Notes: generated by a model from the letters alone, not told the origin. Numbered from the stretch's first letter, positions 8,143 through 16,603 are shown. The stretch: 64,000 nucleotides of DNA from Infirmifilum sp. NZ (GCF_022693705.1 NZ_CP094288.1:1132443-1196442), one strand, 5' to 3'. Numbers and translations are program-made.

Positions 8143-9984
8143 ATGGCCGATCTCAAGATAGAGTTCTCCCAGAAATCGGAGGAACCTCACATCGACTATA
8201 AGCTACTTTTAAACGCGAGCTACTCCGAGATTAAAGAAACCGCTGAGAAATTACGCCCGCTCCTCATGCCTAAACCGGGCGTGGACTATAAGCTGTACCT
8301 TTCCTTCAAGCCGCAGCTTCGGGAAGGAGAGGAGCTGATCACGTACACTCAGTCCGCGTGTCCAGAGTGCAACTCTCTCTTAACTGCGGCGGTGTTTAAG
8401 AGAGACGGCAAGGTTTGGATCAGGAAGGTTTGTCCTGAGCACGGCGAGTTCGAGGAACTTTACTTCGGGGATGCCAAGGTATATGAAAGATTTAGGAGCT
8501 TTCAGAGAGACGGAAGGGGGAACACTGTTACCCACGTCCCCCTTATGGCACTATGCCCGTACAACTGCGGGGTGTGTCCGAGGCACAAATCCAATGCGGC
8601 TTTGATCAACATAGTTCTAACCAACAGGTGCGACTTGAGCTGCTTCTACTGCTTTTTCTACGCGTCTCGAGCAGGATACGTGTACGAGCCCACGCTTGAG
8701 CACATAAGGTACATGCTTCGGCAGGCAAGGTTGGCCGAGCCTGTAAAACCTCCTGCAATACAGTTAACAGGAGGTGAGCCGACGCTCCGCGACGATCTGA
8801 TAGACATTATAAGAATGGCAAAAGAGGAGGGATTCACGCACATACAACTGAACACCAACGGCATTCGCTTGGCGTTTGACCCCGATCTAGCGGTGAAGGT
8901 CCGGAAGGCTGGTACAAACGTCGTGTACTTAAGCTTTGATGGTGTCTCGCCTTTAACCAACCCTAAAAACCACTGGGAGGTTCCATACGCCTTGGATAAC
9001 CTCAGGAAAGCAGGGCTCGGTGCGGTACTTGTCCCGACGGTTATAAGAAGCTACAATCTGAGTGAGGTTGGGAAGATAATACAATTCGGATTGAGACACA
9101 ATGACATCGTTAGAGGCGTAAACTTCCAGCCAGTCTCCATAGTCGGGCGCATGCCCAGAAAAGAGCGGGATAAGGAGCGGGTGACGATCCCGGATGTGCT
9201 CAAGGCGATAGAGGAGCAGACGGAGGGCCAGATAAGAGTCGAGGATTGGTATCCTGTACCGAGCGTTGTTCCCATTTCGAGGTTCGTGGAAGCGCTAACT
9301 GGTAAACCCCAGATCGCCTTCACGACGCACTTCGCATGCGGCGCTGCTACTTACGTTTGGCAGGATGACGGCGAAATAATACCGATAACCAGGTTTGTGA
9401 ATGTAGACGAGTTCCTAGCTTTCCTTGATCAGAAGGCCGACGAGCTAGAAAAGGGCAGAAACAAGTACATTGTTATGCTTGAACTCACGTGGAAACTGAG
9501 AAAGTTCGTCGACCTCGAAAAGGCGCCTAAACGTCTCAGGAAAGGTAACAAGCTTCTTAGGATTCTCTACGAGGTCTTCGTAAAGCACGATTACGAGAGC
9601 TTAGGTGAGTTCCACTACAACACGCTGTTCCTGGGCATGATGCACTTCCAGGATCTCTACAACCATGACGTGGCGAGAGTTATGAGGTGTGACATACACT
9701 ACATAATGCCTGACGGGAGGCAAGTCCCGTTCTGCTCTTTTAACGTGCTTTCCGATCTATACAGGGACAGGGCGCAGAAGGCCTTCTCGTACTCCATAAG
9801 CGACTGGGAGAAGATAAGCGGGAAATCGATAAGGGAGATGAGCTACAAGAGGAACATCAGGAAACTTATCGCCGGAGAGCCTTACAGGAGGCACTACCAG
9901 GGCATTATAGACGTCGACGCGATACCATATGAGCAGCACGTTCTGGCTTCAAAGAAGTTCGGTATACCGGTGATCGAAGACTGA
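8143..9984 (+). CDS. tes: Radical SAM tetraether lipid synthase (Tes family)
   Basis: A 613-residue member of the MJ0619/Tes family, which couples two archaeol-type lipids through their chain ends to make GDGT tetraethers. The radical SAM motif CDLSCFYC (Cys about 164, 168, 171) binds the cluster that cleaves S-adenosylmethionine. Extra Cys sets precede it (SACPEC near 72, CPEHGEFEE near 97, CPYNCGVCPRHK near 137), as in Tes, which has additional metal sites. TGGEPTLRDDL is the family's GGE motif. A TATA-like box (CTTTATAAAAAT, 8089-8100) and an AGGTG before the ATG support the start. With GGGP synthase (56.9 kb) and geranylgeranyl reductase (20 kb), it covers three steps of membrane-lipid synthesis. 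Confidence 0.9.
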   Translation: MADLKIEFSQKSEEPHIDYKLLLNASYSEIKETAEKLRPLLMPKPGVDYKLYLSFKPQLREGEELITYTQSACPECNSLLTAAVFKRDGKVWIRKVCPEHGEFEELYFGDAKVYERFRSFQRDGRGNTVTHVPLMALCPYNCGVCPRHKSNAALINIVLTNRCDLSCFYCFFYASRAGYVYEPTLEHIRYMLRQARLAEPVKPPAIQLTGGEPTLRDDLIDIIRMAKEEGFTHIQLNTNGIRLAFDPDLAVKVRKAGTNVVYLSFDGVSPLTNPKNHWEVPYALDNLRKAGLGAVLVPTVIRSYNLSEVGKIIQFGLRHNDIVRGVNFQPVSIVGRMPRKERDKERVTIPDVLKAIEEQTEGQIRVEDWYPVPSVVPISRFVEALTGKPQIAFTTHFACGAATYVWQDDGEIIPITRFVNVDEFLAFLDQKADELEKGRNKYIVMLELTWKLRKFVDLEKAPKRLRKGNKLLRILYEVFVKHDYESLGEFHYNTLFLGMMHFQDLYNHDVARVMRCDIHYIMPDGRQVPFCSFNVLSDLYRDRAQKAFSYSISDWEKISGKSIREMSYKRNIRKLIAGEPYRRHYQGIIDVDAIPYEQHVLASKKFGIPVIED

Positions 9985-9995
9985 GGCTCTCGGCT

Positions 9996-10478
9996 ATGAT
10001 GCTCAAGGCATTCGAGCTTGAGCTTCAGTCTCATGATCCTAAACCTCTTCACATTGAAGTGAAAACCCATCTTTTTGGGTTCGCGGAGAAAAAGTTCTTC
10101 TTGGTTGCGCCAGAACGCGTCAGAGAGCTCGGTGAGGAGGACTTTATCGACTTTGACTCTACGATTGCTCAATTAATAGGCGTGTCTATTAACGATCTTG
10201 TACATGGGGATTATGGAGTTAAAACACTTGAGTACAGTCTTACGCCTGGAAACACTTATCTGCAGGTTGTTCAAGTTAGGGATAAACTAAGCGGAAGGGC
10301 AAGCGTATTTTTTAAGGTTTTTCAAGCCACTCATGGTGGTCTAGATGAAAAATACTCAGACAACCAATACGTGAAGAAACCTGTTCGCGAAAGACTTAGA
10401 TTAATTGCAGAAGTTTTGGGAATCGACTTACCGACATTGGAAGAGGAAACTGCAAAGCTCGGGATAAAGTTGGATTAA
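9996..10478 (+). CDS. Conserved-looking protein of unknown function
   Basis: A 160-residue soluble protein, start ATG (tandem ATGATG) 11 bp after the tes stop and hence probably co-transcribed with it. It begins with strand-rich sequence (KAFELELQSHDPKPLHIEV, FGFAEKKFFLVAP), continues with a second strand-rich block (EYSLTPGNTYLQVVQVRD) and ends in helices (RERLRLIAEVLGIDLPTLEEETAKLGI). No Cys, no membrane helix and no motif I recognise. A link to lipid synthesis is suggested only by position. Confidence 0.7.
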   Translation: MMLKAFELELQSHDPKPLHIEVKTHLFGFAEKKFFLVAPERVRELGEEDFIDFDSTIAQLIGVSINDLVHGDYGVKTLEYSLTPGNTYLQVVQVRDKLSGRASVFFKVFQATHGGLDEKYSDNQYVKKPVRERLRLIAEVLGIDLPTLEEETAKLGIKLD

Positions 10479-10571
10479 TAATAATTCGTTTTTTGTCGAT
10501 TAAATAGCTTTTAGTAGAGTTAACTATATATAGTTTGCCCGCATAGAAACATCAAGTTTAAAAGTCAACCT

Positions 10572-10907
10572 GTGGTTCCTATGGAGAGTCGCATACGCGA
10601 GGAGAAGGAGAAACTTCTTGAGCATTTGGAGATTGTCGTGAGACAACTTATCTCCTCGACGAAATCTTCTCAGATTTCAATAAAGCTTCGCACCCTTCTG
10701 CGCTACGCATACGTCTCGTATGTGAAGAGAACATCAGACATCAATGTTATTCGAGGATTAGTACCTAGGGTTAGGCCACCGGCATGGCTCACAAACCAGT
10801 ATTACTACAGAGAGATCGAGGGAATGCTTAGAACGAAGTTCAACGCGAGAATAGAGAACAGAAGACAGTTTAGGTACGTTGTTCTCTACAAAAGTAACCA
10901 AAAATAA
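10572..10907 (+). CDS. Small basic protein of unknown function
   Basis: About 108-111 residues, rich in Arg and Lys, mainly helical. The frame opens with GTG at 10572, but the ATG at 10581 (MESRIREEKEKLLEHLEIV) is the more natural start. AT-rich sequence and TATAT-like boxes at 10520-10562 supply a promoter. The basic middle (KLRTLLRYAYVSYVKR) and C-terminal half (RTKFNARIENRRQFRYVVLYK) could suit a nucleic-acid-binding role, which is inference. Not recognised. Confidence 0.6.
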   Translation: MVPMESRIREEKEKLLEHLEIVVRQLISSTKSSQISIKLRTLLRYAYVSYVKRTSDINVIRGLVPRVRPPAWLTNQYYYREIEGMLRTKFNARIENRRQFRYVVLYKSNQK

Positions 10908-10919
10908 GCCTTAAGTTAT

Positions 10920-11405
10920 TTACCTGGTTTTTACGGCTTTACCTCTTTTAGTTCTGCCCATCTCCCAGCCAGGTAGCATTGCTCTACCTGCCCCCACAAC
11001 CTCTCCTCTCTCGGATTTGACGCATACTTCGTCCCCTGGGAGAATCTCTCCATCCGATGCGACAACGTGTTTTGAGAAGAGGGTCCTGCCATCGGCAACA
11101 AACGTTGCGACGTCATCGGGTACCGTAACGCACGGCAGAGATCCACTCTGTACAAGCTCTCTCACGGTTCGCCAGCCCTCCTTACTCAGTATAATGAACC
11201 CGTCACTCGCCCTTATAGTGGCGAAAAGCTTTCCATCGATCAGAACCTGCTTTATCCGACCCGTTTTCCGAGACCTCACTACTGTAAGCCTGGCCTTAAT
11301 GTCATCGAGCTTAATCTCAATGCCCAACTGATACCTCAAAATGCTCTCTAAGACCCGCAATTCATAATCAGTAGCAAGGCTCATCCAAGCCCCCCACGCT
11401 CTCAT
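10920..11405 (-). CDS. PUA-domain RNA-binding protein
   Basis: A 161-residue protein whose C-terminal half is a PUA domain, the RNA-binding fold of pseudouridine synthases and archaeosine transglycosylases. Seen motifs are LPCVTVPDDVATFVADGRTLFSKHVV, cut here into LPCVTVPDDVA and ADGRTLFSKHV, then PGDEVCVKSERGEVVGAGRA. The N-terminal part (RYQLGIEIKLDDIK, IDGKLFATIRASDG) resembles the pre-PUA domain of archaeal stand-alone PUA proteins. ATG codons occur at residues 1 and 8; MSLATDYELR is a plausible true start. It is convergent with the basic protein to its left and divergent from tRNA-Arg. Confidence 0.8.
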   Translation of the reverse strand: MRAWGAWMSLATDYELRVLESILRYQLGIEIKLDDIKARLTVVRSRKTGRIKQVLIDGKLFATIRASDGFIILSKEGWRTVRELVQSGSLPCVTVPDDVATFVADGRTLFSKHVVASDGEILPGDEVCVKSERGEVVGAGRAMLPGWEMGRTKRGKAVKTR

Positions 11406-11580
11406 CGCCCCTCTGCATCACGCTAGTTATTATGATTTTCTAGCGATCCGTGTTTTTCACGCTCGGGGGTGGTATTGGCTAAAAGCGAATTGACCGAACA
11501 ATTCCTACTGCTCGCCCACCACAACGATGAGTTGTTCCGGCAAAAAGCTTAAGATGATCAGGTTACATTTTCCTGAAGAA

Positions 11581-11654
11581 GGGCCCGTGGCGTAGCTAGG
11601 AAGCGTGGCGGCCTGCGGAGCCGTAGGTCCCGGGTTCAAGTCCCGGCGGGCCCG
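11581..11654 (+). tRNA. tRNA-Arg (anticodon GCG)
   Basis: A complete 74-nt cloverleaf. The acceptor stem GGGCCCG pairs with CGGGCCC, the anticodon stem GCGGC pairs with GCCGT (one G-U), and the T stem CCGGG pairs with CCCGG. The anticodon loop is CTGCGGA, giving anticodon GCG for codon CGC. The discriminator is G, CCA is not encoded, and no intron is present. A TATA-like AAAGCTTAAGA near 11545-11555 lies about 30 bp upstream. Confidence 0.95.
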
Positions 11655-11711
11655 CTTCTTCGGGTTAGAAGAAAAATTTAAAAACTCAGGTGATGTGTAT
11701 GTCTGTCGCTT

Positions 11712-11891
11712 ATGTCACGCGTCTTAGCTCTACCTAAGTGCACGTCGTGCGGCAAGCCGATACCTCCGTTCGAGAAAGCAACCAGTTTTAGGTGTCCTCA
11801 GTGCGGGGAAGTTGTTATATGGCGGTGTGAAAGGTGCAGAAGGCAGGGAAACAGCTACGTTTGCCCGAAGTGCGGTTTTCGCGGTCCGTAG
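11712..11891 (+). CDS. Small zinc-finger protein, HVO_2753 type
   Basis: A 59-residue protein starting at ATG 11712. Four CxxC knuckles (CTSCGKP, CPQCGE, CERCRR, CPKCGF) form two zinc ribbons. This size and pattern, directly before the aEF1B gene, is the archaeal family typified by HVO_2753. The TAG stop is followed at once by the GTG that opens aEF1B, so the two are co-translated. A TATA-like box (AATTTAAAAACT, 11671-11682) lies at promoter distance. The family's role is not well defined; a link to translation is suggested by the conserved neighbourhood. Confidence 0.85.
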   Translation: MSRVLALPKCTSCGKPIPPFEKATSFRCPQCGEVVIWRCERCRRQGNSYVCPKCGFRGP

Positions 11892-12173
11892 GTGATCGGA
11901 TTGGCTAAGGTGGCTATTTTAGTTAGGATTCTTCCAGAAGATGCTGAAATCAAACCAGAGGATCTTTACCAAAGGATCTCTCAGAAACTTCCTGAAAAGT
12001 ACCAGATTGCTCAGTACCAGTCTGAGCCTATAGCTTTTGGACTAGAAGCTCTGCGCATGGTCATACTTATGCCAGAGGACGTTGAGGGCGGAACGGAGGA
12101 GATAGAAAGTATTTTATCAGGAGTACCCGGAGTGAGCCAAGTAGACGTTTTAAGCGTGAGCCGCATTTCTTAA
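11892..12173 (+). CDS. aef1B: Elongation factor 1-beta
   Basis: Guanine nucleotide exchange factor for archaeal EF-1alpha. It is small (90-93 residues) with the ferredoxin-like fold of the family: AKVAILVRILPEDAEIKPEDL, seen here as VAILVRILPED plus a helix, the central EPIAFGLEALRMVILMPED, and a last helix-strand pair (EEIESILSGVPGVSQVDVLSV). The frame begins with a GTG that abuts the stop of the zinc-finger gene; a TTG at 11901 (giving an AKVAILV start) is the likelier first codon from family length. It ends 29 bp before a convergent HTH gene. Confidence 0.93.
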   Translation: MIGLAKVAILVRILPEDAEIKPEDLYQRISQKLPEKYQIAQYQSEPIAFGLEALRMVILMPEDVEGGTEEIESILSGVPGVSQVDVLSVSRIS

Positions 12174-12202
12174 ACAACCTTGTAGTTTTTACTCAGAACC
12201 TG

Positions 12203-12868
12203 TTACTTATACTTCCTCTGCAGCACTTCAATCCACGGGTTATCTTTTATGAAGCTAGGAAGCTCTCCACTAGGTGAAGGATCTTCATCTTCGTGGAAAA
12301 CTGGCCTATTGATGTTGTTACGTAATGCTGATGTGTACTGAATTAACTCTATTCTCTTCGAAAAATTCTCAAAATTTTGGTTTAAGCGTTCAAGGCTGTC
12401 GATCAGCCTTCTCAGTAGGAGACCGTCGGTAACGTTTTCGGATACTGGAAGTCTTTGAACACTTGGAGGAGCTTTTATACGCGTCTCGGAGGCCACGAGA
12501 ATCTCCTCAAAGGCACTGAGCACAGCTTCCCGAACGCTTTTTTCTAAAGCTTCTGTAATTTCTTCTAGGAGCTCTTTCTTGATCCTATCTACAATATCTT
12601 GAGACATTGCTGACTCCGCGACCTGCGTTTCCCGTGTCTGCACGGAAGGTTGCTGTAAAGCGCCTCTTAGGTAGAAGGCGCTTGGGTCGAGACCGTGCTC
12701 GCGCGCGAGCTTACGGTATTTGTAGAGAGCTTTATACACCGTTCTCTCCGAGACACCCAGTGCCGAGGCTATATCCTTCGCTGATCCTCCGCGCCGGAGG
12801 AAGTACTCCACTATCCTACGCTCAGTATCTGTAAGCTCCGAAAGTACCTTCTCGACATCAACAGTCAT
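12203..12868 (-). CDS. Helix-turn-helix protein with long coiled-coil tail
   Basis: A 221-residue protein. Residues 10-45 form a sigma-region-4-like HTH (TDTERRIVEYFLRRGG, AKDIASALGVSERTVYKAL). A linker leads to a coiled-coil region (residues about 88-125 and 150-180) and then an acidic, proline-containing tail (HEDEDPSPSGELP). This resembles a DNA-binding regulator that dimerises through its tail, but no named family is recognised. It is convergent with aEF1B, and its upstream side faces the tRNA-Pro gene. Confidence 0.75.
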   Translation of the reverse strand: MTVDVEKVLSELTDTERRIVEYFLRRGGSAKDIASALGVSERTVYKALYKYRKLAREHGLDPSAFYLRGALQQPSVQTRETQVAESAMSQDIVDRIKKELLEEITEALEKSVREAVLSAFEEILVASETRIKAPPSVQRLPVSENVTDGLLLRRLIDSLERLNQNFENFSKRIELIQYTSALRNNINRPVFHEDEDPSPSGELPSFIKDNPWIEVLQRKYK

Positions 12869-13033
12869 ACGAACGTATTACTGCTCACTGGGGGCGCTTA
12901 TAACCCCTACTCTGTTTCACGAAAGTTAGAACACCCGTAGCTTTTCCAAACAGTGTTTACGCTTTGTTTATTTCTATGAAATGAATCTACAGGGATCCTA
13001 CACCATTAGTGGTAGCATTCACCTTGGCGAGAG

Positions 13034-13107
13034 TGGGGCCGCCGGGATTTGAACCCGGGACCACCAGCGCCCCAGGCTGGCATCCTTCCAAGCTAGACTA
13101 CGGCCCC
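13034..13107 (-). tRNA. tRNA-Pro (anticodon GGG)
   Basis: A complete 74-nt tRNA on the minus strand. The acceptor stem GGGGCCG pairs with CGGCCCC and the discriminator is A. The anticodon stem CCAGC pairs with GCTGG around loop CTGGGGC, giving anticodon GGG. The T stem CCGGG/CCCGG encloses TTCAAAT. There is no intron and no encoded CCA. It shares acceptor, T arm and much of its body with the intron-bearing tRNA-Pro at 45.7 kb. Confidence 0.95.
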
Positions 13108-13210
13108 CAAGTCTAGGAGGAACCTATCAACGCCACCTTAAAAAGTTTGCCCGCGCTCTCTGGCTCGAATTTGTCTGACGTGTATCGCAATTCTCTTGCC
13201 TGTAGAGGAC

Positions 13211-13345
13211 ATGGTTTTTAGGTGTAGGTACGCTGAAAAGCGAGAGGCGTGTACAGCAAGCGTATGCGAGGGTTTTTGCTACGACAATGTTTTTATTAGT
13301 TTAGAGAAGGAACAAACAAGGGATGATAGGTCAGAGTTACACTGA
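13211..13345 (+). CDS. Possible 44-residue Cys-rich protein
   Basis: In the 350-bp gap between tRNA-Pro and the methyltransferase gene there is a short frame opening with ATG after AGAGGAC and ending in TGA. The predicted protein has four cysteines (CRYAEKREACTASVCEGFC) and a charged tail (LEKEQTRDDRSELH). Four Cys in 19 residues could bind a metal or form disulfides. The frame also stays open for about 15 codons before the ATG. No family is recognised and it may be chance. The rest of the gap (13108-13210 and 13346-13461) shows nothing else. Confidence 0.3.
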   Translation: MVFRCRYAEKREACTASVCEGFCYDNVFISLEKEQTRDDRSELH

Positions 13346-13461
13346 AGAGATGATGAGAAGGTATTTGCTTGACTCCGTAGTAGGGAGAATAACCACATGA
13401 GCTAGTCTGCGCTGAGAAAGCAAGGGTTAAGTATGCAGATTTAGAGGATCAACGAGACACG

Positions 13462-13944
13462 TTACTGTGCTTTAAGCAAGAAGATATCGTCTCCCCCGCT
13501 CTCGATTATCTTCTCTATTATCATCCCGGTCAAATCTACCTTACTGTCGAAAACTTTCTTAATTGACACGGCGATCTTCCCGCCCGGTTTGATGACCCTA
13601 GCTATCTCCATCATAGCGTTAATAGCCTCGTGTAAAACGGTAATACAGGCTACGCCGTCGAATGACCTGTCTCTAAAGGGCAGATTGCCGGCATCGGCTC
13701 TCACAGCATCACCTATAACTGTGAGATTTTTTCTCTTGAATACATTGAGCATGCCACGAGATAGATCCAAGCAGATGTAATACTCCGTAGCGCGGAGTAG
13801 GGATCCAAGCATTCCAGTTCCACACCCAATATCGAGCAAATTTTTGGCGCCGTCCAGGAACATTCCTGCGATCATATTCTTGCGTAGCTGCTCCGCTCCA
13901 TAAAGATCCTCGTATCTTTTGGCTATTTTGTCGTAAGGTAGCAC
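13462..13944 (-). CDS. Class I SAM-dependent methyltransferase
   Basis: From the GTG at 13942-13944 the protein has 160 residues, beginning LPYDKIAKRYEDLYG, the usual opening of the UbiE/Methyltransf_11 type. Motif I is LLDIGCGTGMLGSL, motif II is near CLDLSRGML, motif III is VRADAGNLPFRDRSFDGV and motif IV/V is HEAINAMMEIARVIKPGGK. The frame continues 45 codons upstream, but these overlap the divergent neighbour and look unlike the family. The small size and simple Rossmann core say methyl transfer; the substrate is not evident. It is divergent from the gene at 13982. Confidence 0.85.
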   Translation of the reverse strand: MLPYDKIAKRYEDLYGAEQLRKNMIAGMFLDGAKNLLDIGCGTGMLGSLLRATEYYICLDLSRGMLNVFKRKNLTVIGDAVRADAGNLPFRDRSFDGVACITVLHEAINAMMEIARVIKPGGKIAVSIKKVFDSKVDLTGMIIEKIIESGGDDIFLLKAQ

Positions 13945-13981
13945 AGTTCTCTTTTTTAAGCAGTGAAAGAGGAAGTTAAAA

Positions 13982-14998
13982 GTGTGGCGCCGCGTAGTGA
14001 TTAAAGGGTCTACACTTATCGGAGCCACTATAGCGTTCTGGCTGCGTCGTTTCTCGCCTAGAACGAGGATAGTTTTCACAGAGCCTTTTTCTGACGTTTA
14101 CAGTGTGAGAAGCTTAAAGGAAATATTGAAGGGAAGTGGGGGCGTCATTTATTCCAAGCGGTATCTTTCGCAGGTTCTCTTGGTTGAACACGAACCCGTT
14201 TCCAAGGTGGGGGATCGCGATGTGTTAATCAATGCAGTTGAACCATCCTTAAAGGGATCCCCCATAACGTCTGTTCGTGCAATTGAAGAACTTCGTAGGA
14301 TGCTGATAGGAGAAGCCGTTTTTCCGCCATGCCCCCTCTCACTGCAGCTGGTTCTGTACCTGCGGATGGCCGGCATTAAGGCGTTTATATCCAAAGAGTC
14401 ATCTGGGTACTCGCGGTTACCTGTCAGCTTGAGTGCTGGCTTGCTGACTGAAAACCCCCCAGATCCACGCTTGAGTGACGTCTGCAGGGAGGGAAGCGTT
14501 TTCGTCAAAACAGCTAGAGGAAGCATCTCTTTGCCAGTTGAGCCTTTCCTCGATGAAGCTGTTCACAGTATCTCAGCAATGCTCGCATGGAGTCTGGCGT
14601 CGGATACTGAGCTTGCAACCGCTAAAACACTGGCTGTTGAGCTGGGAGACCTTCTCTTCATCGAGAACGATGATAACATTCAGGTCAGGGTTGGAAACTT
14701 TCCGCCCGACTCATCCTCTGTTAAAACATCTCTTCATGGTGACTCGTGGTTACGACTACAATTGGACAAAGTAAACAAGAGAATTGTAGGAGTTAGCGGA
14801 GCTTTATCAAGAGGCGAGTTGCCTCTAGCCCTTCTTCCGTTGCTAGACACTGGGAATGTTTGCGACCCCAAGAACTTGAGGATCTTAGCAGTAGTTAAAA
14901 GCCCTCTTTTCTCTGACAATAAGTTCCTTGATCTGCTTCTCGCTGCTTGGTTTAAGACATGCCGACGTCCTTCAGCTCCTCCCACGAGATCTCTATAG
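13982..14998 (+). CDS. Unknown protein with Rossmann-like N-terminus
   Basis: A 338-residue protein from a GTG start. The N-terminus (VVIKGSTLIGATIAFWLRR, then TRIVFTEP) resembles the beta-alpha-beta start of FAD- or NAD-binding enzymes but lacks the full GxGxxG. The middle has no oxidoreductase motif I can identify. One hydrophobic stretch (SISAMLAWSLAS) is too short for a confident membrane helix. The 3' end overlaps the convergent dehydrogenase gene by 47 bp, so the last 15 residues (CRRPSAPPTRSL) may be read-through. It may be a degenerate member of a dinucleotide-binding family. Confidence 0.65.
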   Translation: MWRRVVIKGSTLIGATIAFWLRRFSPRTRIVFTEPFSDVYSVRSLKEILKGSGGVIYSKRYLSQVLLVEHEPVSKVGDRDVLINAVEPSLKGSPITSVRAIEELRRMLIGEAVFPPCPLSLQLVLYLRMAGIKAFISKESSGYSRLPVSLSAGLLTENPPDPRLSDVCREGSVFVKTARGSISLPVEPFLDEAVHSISAMLAWSLASDTELATAKTLAVELGDLLFIENDDNIQVRVGNFPPDSSSVKTSLHGDSWLRLQLDKVNKRIVGVSGALSRGELPLALLPLLDTGNVCDPKNLRILAVVKSPLFSDNKFLDLLLAAWFKTCRRPSAPPTRSL

Positions 14999-15992
14999 GG
15001 GAACCCTTCTTTGCAGACTCTAGCGCTTTTGCAACACACTTTAGAGCAATGTACCCTTCTAGCACGGAAACTCTAGGCTTGCGCCTTCTTTTAACAGAAT
15101 CCAGAAAATCTAAGAGCTCGAGCTTGAGGGGCTCTTCTTGCTGATAGGAGAGCTCGATGCCGATAGTTTCCTTGTGGAGGGAGGTCTTAAAGTTTTCGAG
15201 TTGGAATCCCTCTATGCCGTTATCGATGATGATGCGTCGCAGAATGTAGTTAACTGTTATAACAGAGCTCTCGGTCCTAAGGGAGAAGCTCCGTCGCTTA
15301 TAGTTGGGAGCCGTCCGCCAGCTCGCAGTTAGTTGCGCAGTCCTTGCACCCGGGTATTCAAACATCGCTTGAACTTCTACCTCGTAGGGAAAGTTCTGGG
15401 TGTGAAAGGCTACCGCGTAAACTCTCTGCGGGAGATCTCCGAAAAAGAGGTTAGCTATGTCGACGTCATGTACTAGAAGGTCGTGGCCGACCCCCAAGTT
15501 GAGGGTGTAGTTGCCAGCGGGGCCAGGACCTAGCCTTTCAGACGTAAATGACAGAACCCTCAGCCCCCCAGTTCTGACCACGTTTTCTGCAACTCTCACT
15601 ATGGGGTTGAACCTCTCGATGTGCCCGACCATGAGAATTCTGTTACTTCTAGACGCGGCTTTTAAGAGGTCGTAGCCCTGCTCGGGTGTTTCAGCTAAGG
15701 GTTTTTCCACAAATACATCGCACCTCTCTATCAGCGATTTCACTACACTGTAATGATGCACCGTGGGCACCGTCACGATCGCCGCGTCCAGATCCTTCTC
15801 GCGGGAAACCAGATCCTCCACGTTGTCGTAATATGTGTCTGCGCCGTATAAGCTAGCTATTTCCTTAGCTCGAGAGGGATCAACGTCGACGACGATAAGC
15901 CTGTTCACAGCATCTCCTTGAAGAGAGGAGAGTACCCTAACGTGGTTTCGACCCCACCTCCCTACGCCGATTACAGCTATGTTGAGCGACAT
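14952..15992 (-). CDS. Gfo/Idh/MocA family NAD(P)-dependent dehydrogenase
   Basis: A sugar-type oxidoreductase of 346 residues from ATG 15992. The Rossmann fold opens with LNIAVIGVGRWGRNHVRVL. The family's catalytic lysine lies in FVEKPLAE, and the C-terminal domain carries VGHDLLVHDVDIANLFFGD. Relatives oxidise UDP-sugars, inositol or glucose; the closest known roles in archaea are in making precursors of surface glycans, which is inference here. Thirty-one more codons are open upstream, but they look non-family-like and approach the divergent aMBF1 promoter. The 3' end overlaps the unknown gene at 13982 (convergent). Confidence 0.88.
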   Translation of the reverse strand: MSLNIAVIGVGRWGRNHVRVLSSLQGDAVNRLIVVDVDPSRAKEIASLYGADTYYDNVEDLVSREKDLDAAIVTVPTVHHYSVVKSLIERCDVFVEKPLAETPEQGYDLLKAASRSNRILMVGHIERFNPIVRVAENVVRTGGLRVLSFTSERLGPGPAGNYTLNLGVGHDLLVHDVDIANLFFGDLPQRVYAVAFHTQNFPYEVEVQAMFEYPGARTAQLTASWRTAPNYKRRSFSLRTESSVITVNYILRRIIIDNGIEGFQLENFKTSLHKETIGIELSYQQEEPLKLELLDFLDSVKRRRKPRVSVLEGYIALKCVAKALESAKKGSPIEISWEELKDVGMS

Positions 15993-16118
15993 TCGATTCA
16001 ACACTCGTAAGAATGCCTCTCCCTTTATCTTTTGTCCCGGCATGCCACTTTTGTGGAGAGGAAGAAATTCAGCCACCTCAGACAAATGTTTTAAAAGTGC
16101 AGCCCATTATATTCTCGC

Positions 16119-16601
16119 ATGGTTAAGTGTGAGCTGTGTGGAGCCGAGATAAGAGAGATAGCCTACCGGATAGTTCTCGATGGTGCAGAGATGATAGTAT
16201 GCCCACGCTGTGCCCACGGGAAAACCGTATTAGGCACCGTCAGACTAGGGCTTTCCCAACCGAAGCAGGTCTCAAGGCAGAAACAAGTAATGCGAACCAC
16301 GCGGGAAGACGTTGAAGAGGTGATTGTAGATGGGTACGGCGACATAATAAGGCAGGCACGCGAGAAAATGGGGCTTACACGTGAACTATTGGCGGTCATG
16401 GTTGGTGAGAAGGAGTCTACGCTAAGGAGAATCGAGGCGGGCCAGCTTGAACCAACCATAGACCTTGCTCGAAAGCTGGAGAAAGTGTTGAAAGTAAAAC
16501 TCATCGAAAGATACTCAGTTAGTGAAGGCGCCTATTACTCCGACCGAGATATAGGCGGCTACGACGTTACCCTTGGGGATATAGCTGAGTTCAAAGAGTA
16601 G
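16119..16601 (+). CDS. mbf1: Multiprotein bridging factor, aMBF1
   Basis: A 160-residue archaeal MBF1: an N-terminal zinc ribbon (CELCGAEI and CPRCAHG), a flexible basic linker, then a Cro/XRE-type HTH (IRQAREKMGLTRELLAVMVG, ESTLRRIEAGQLEPTIDLARKLEK, given here in part). Eukaryotic MBF1 bridges activators to TBP; the archaeal protein associates with ribosomes and affects translation. A TATA-like GTTTTAAAAG (16088-16097) about 25 bp before the ATG suggests a leaderless mRNA. It is followed 2 bp later by hflX, also ribosome-linked, in a three-gene run with trm56. Confidence 0.93.
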   Translation: MVKCELCGAEIREIAYRIVLDGAEMIVCPRCAHGKTVLGTVRLGLSQPKQVSRQKQVMRTTREDVEEVIVDGYGDIIRQAREKMGLTRELLAVMVGEKESTLRRIEAGQLEPTIDLARKLEKVLKVKLIERYSVSEGAYYSDRDIGGYDVTLGDIAEFKE

Positions 16602-16603
16602 TT

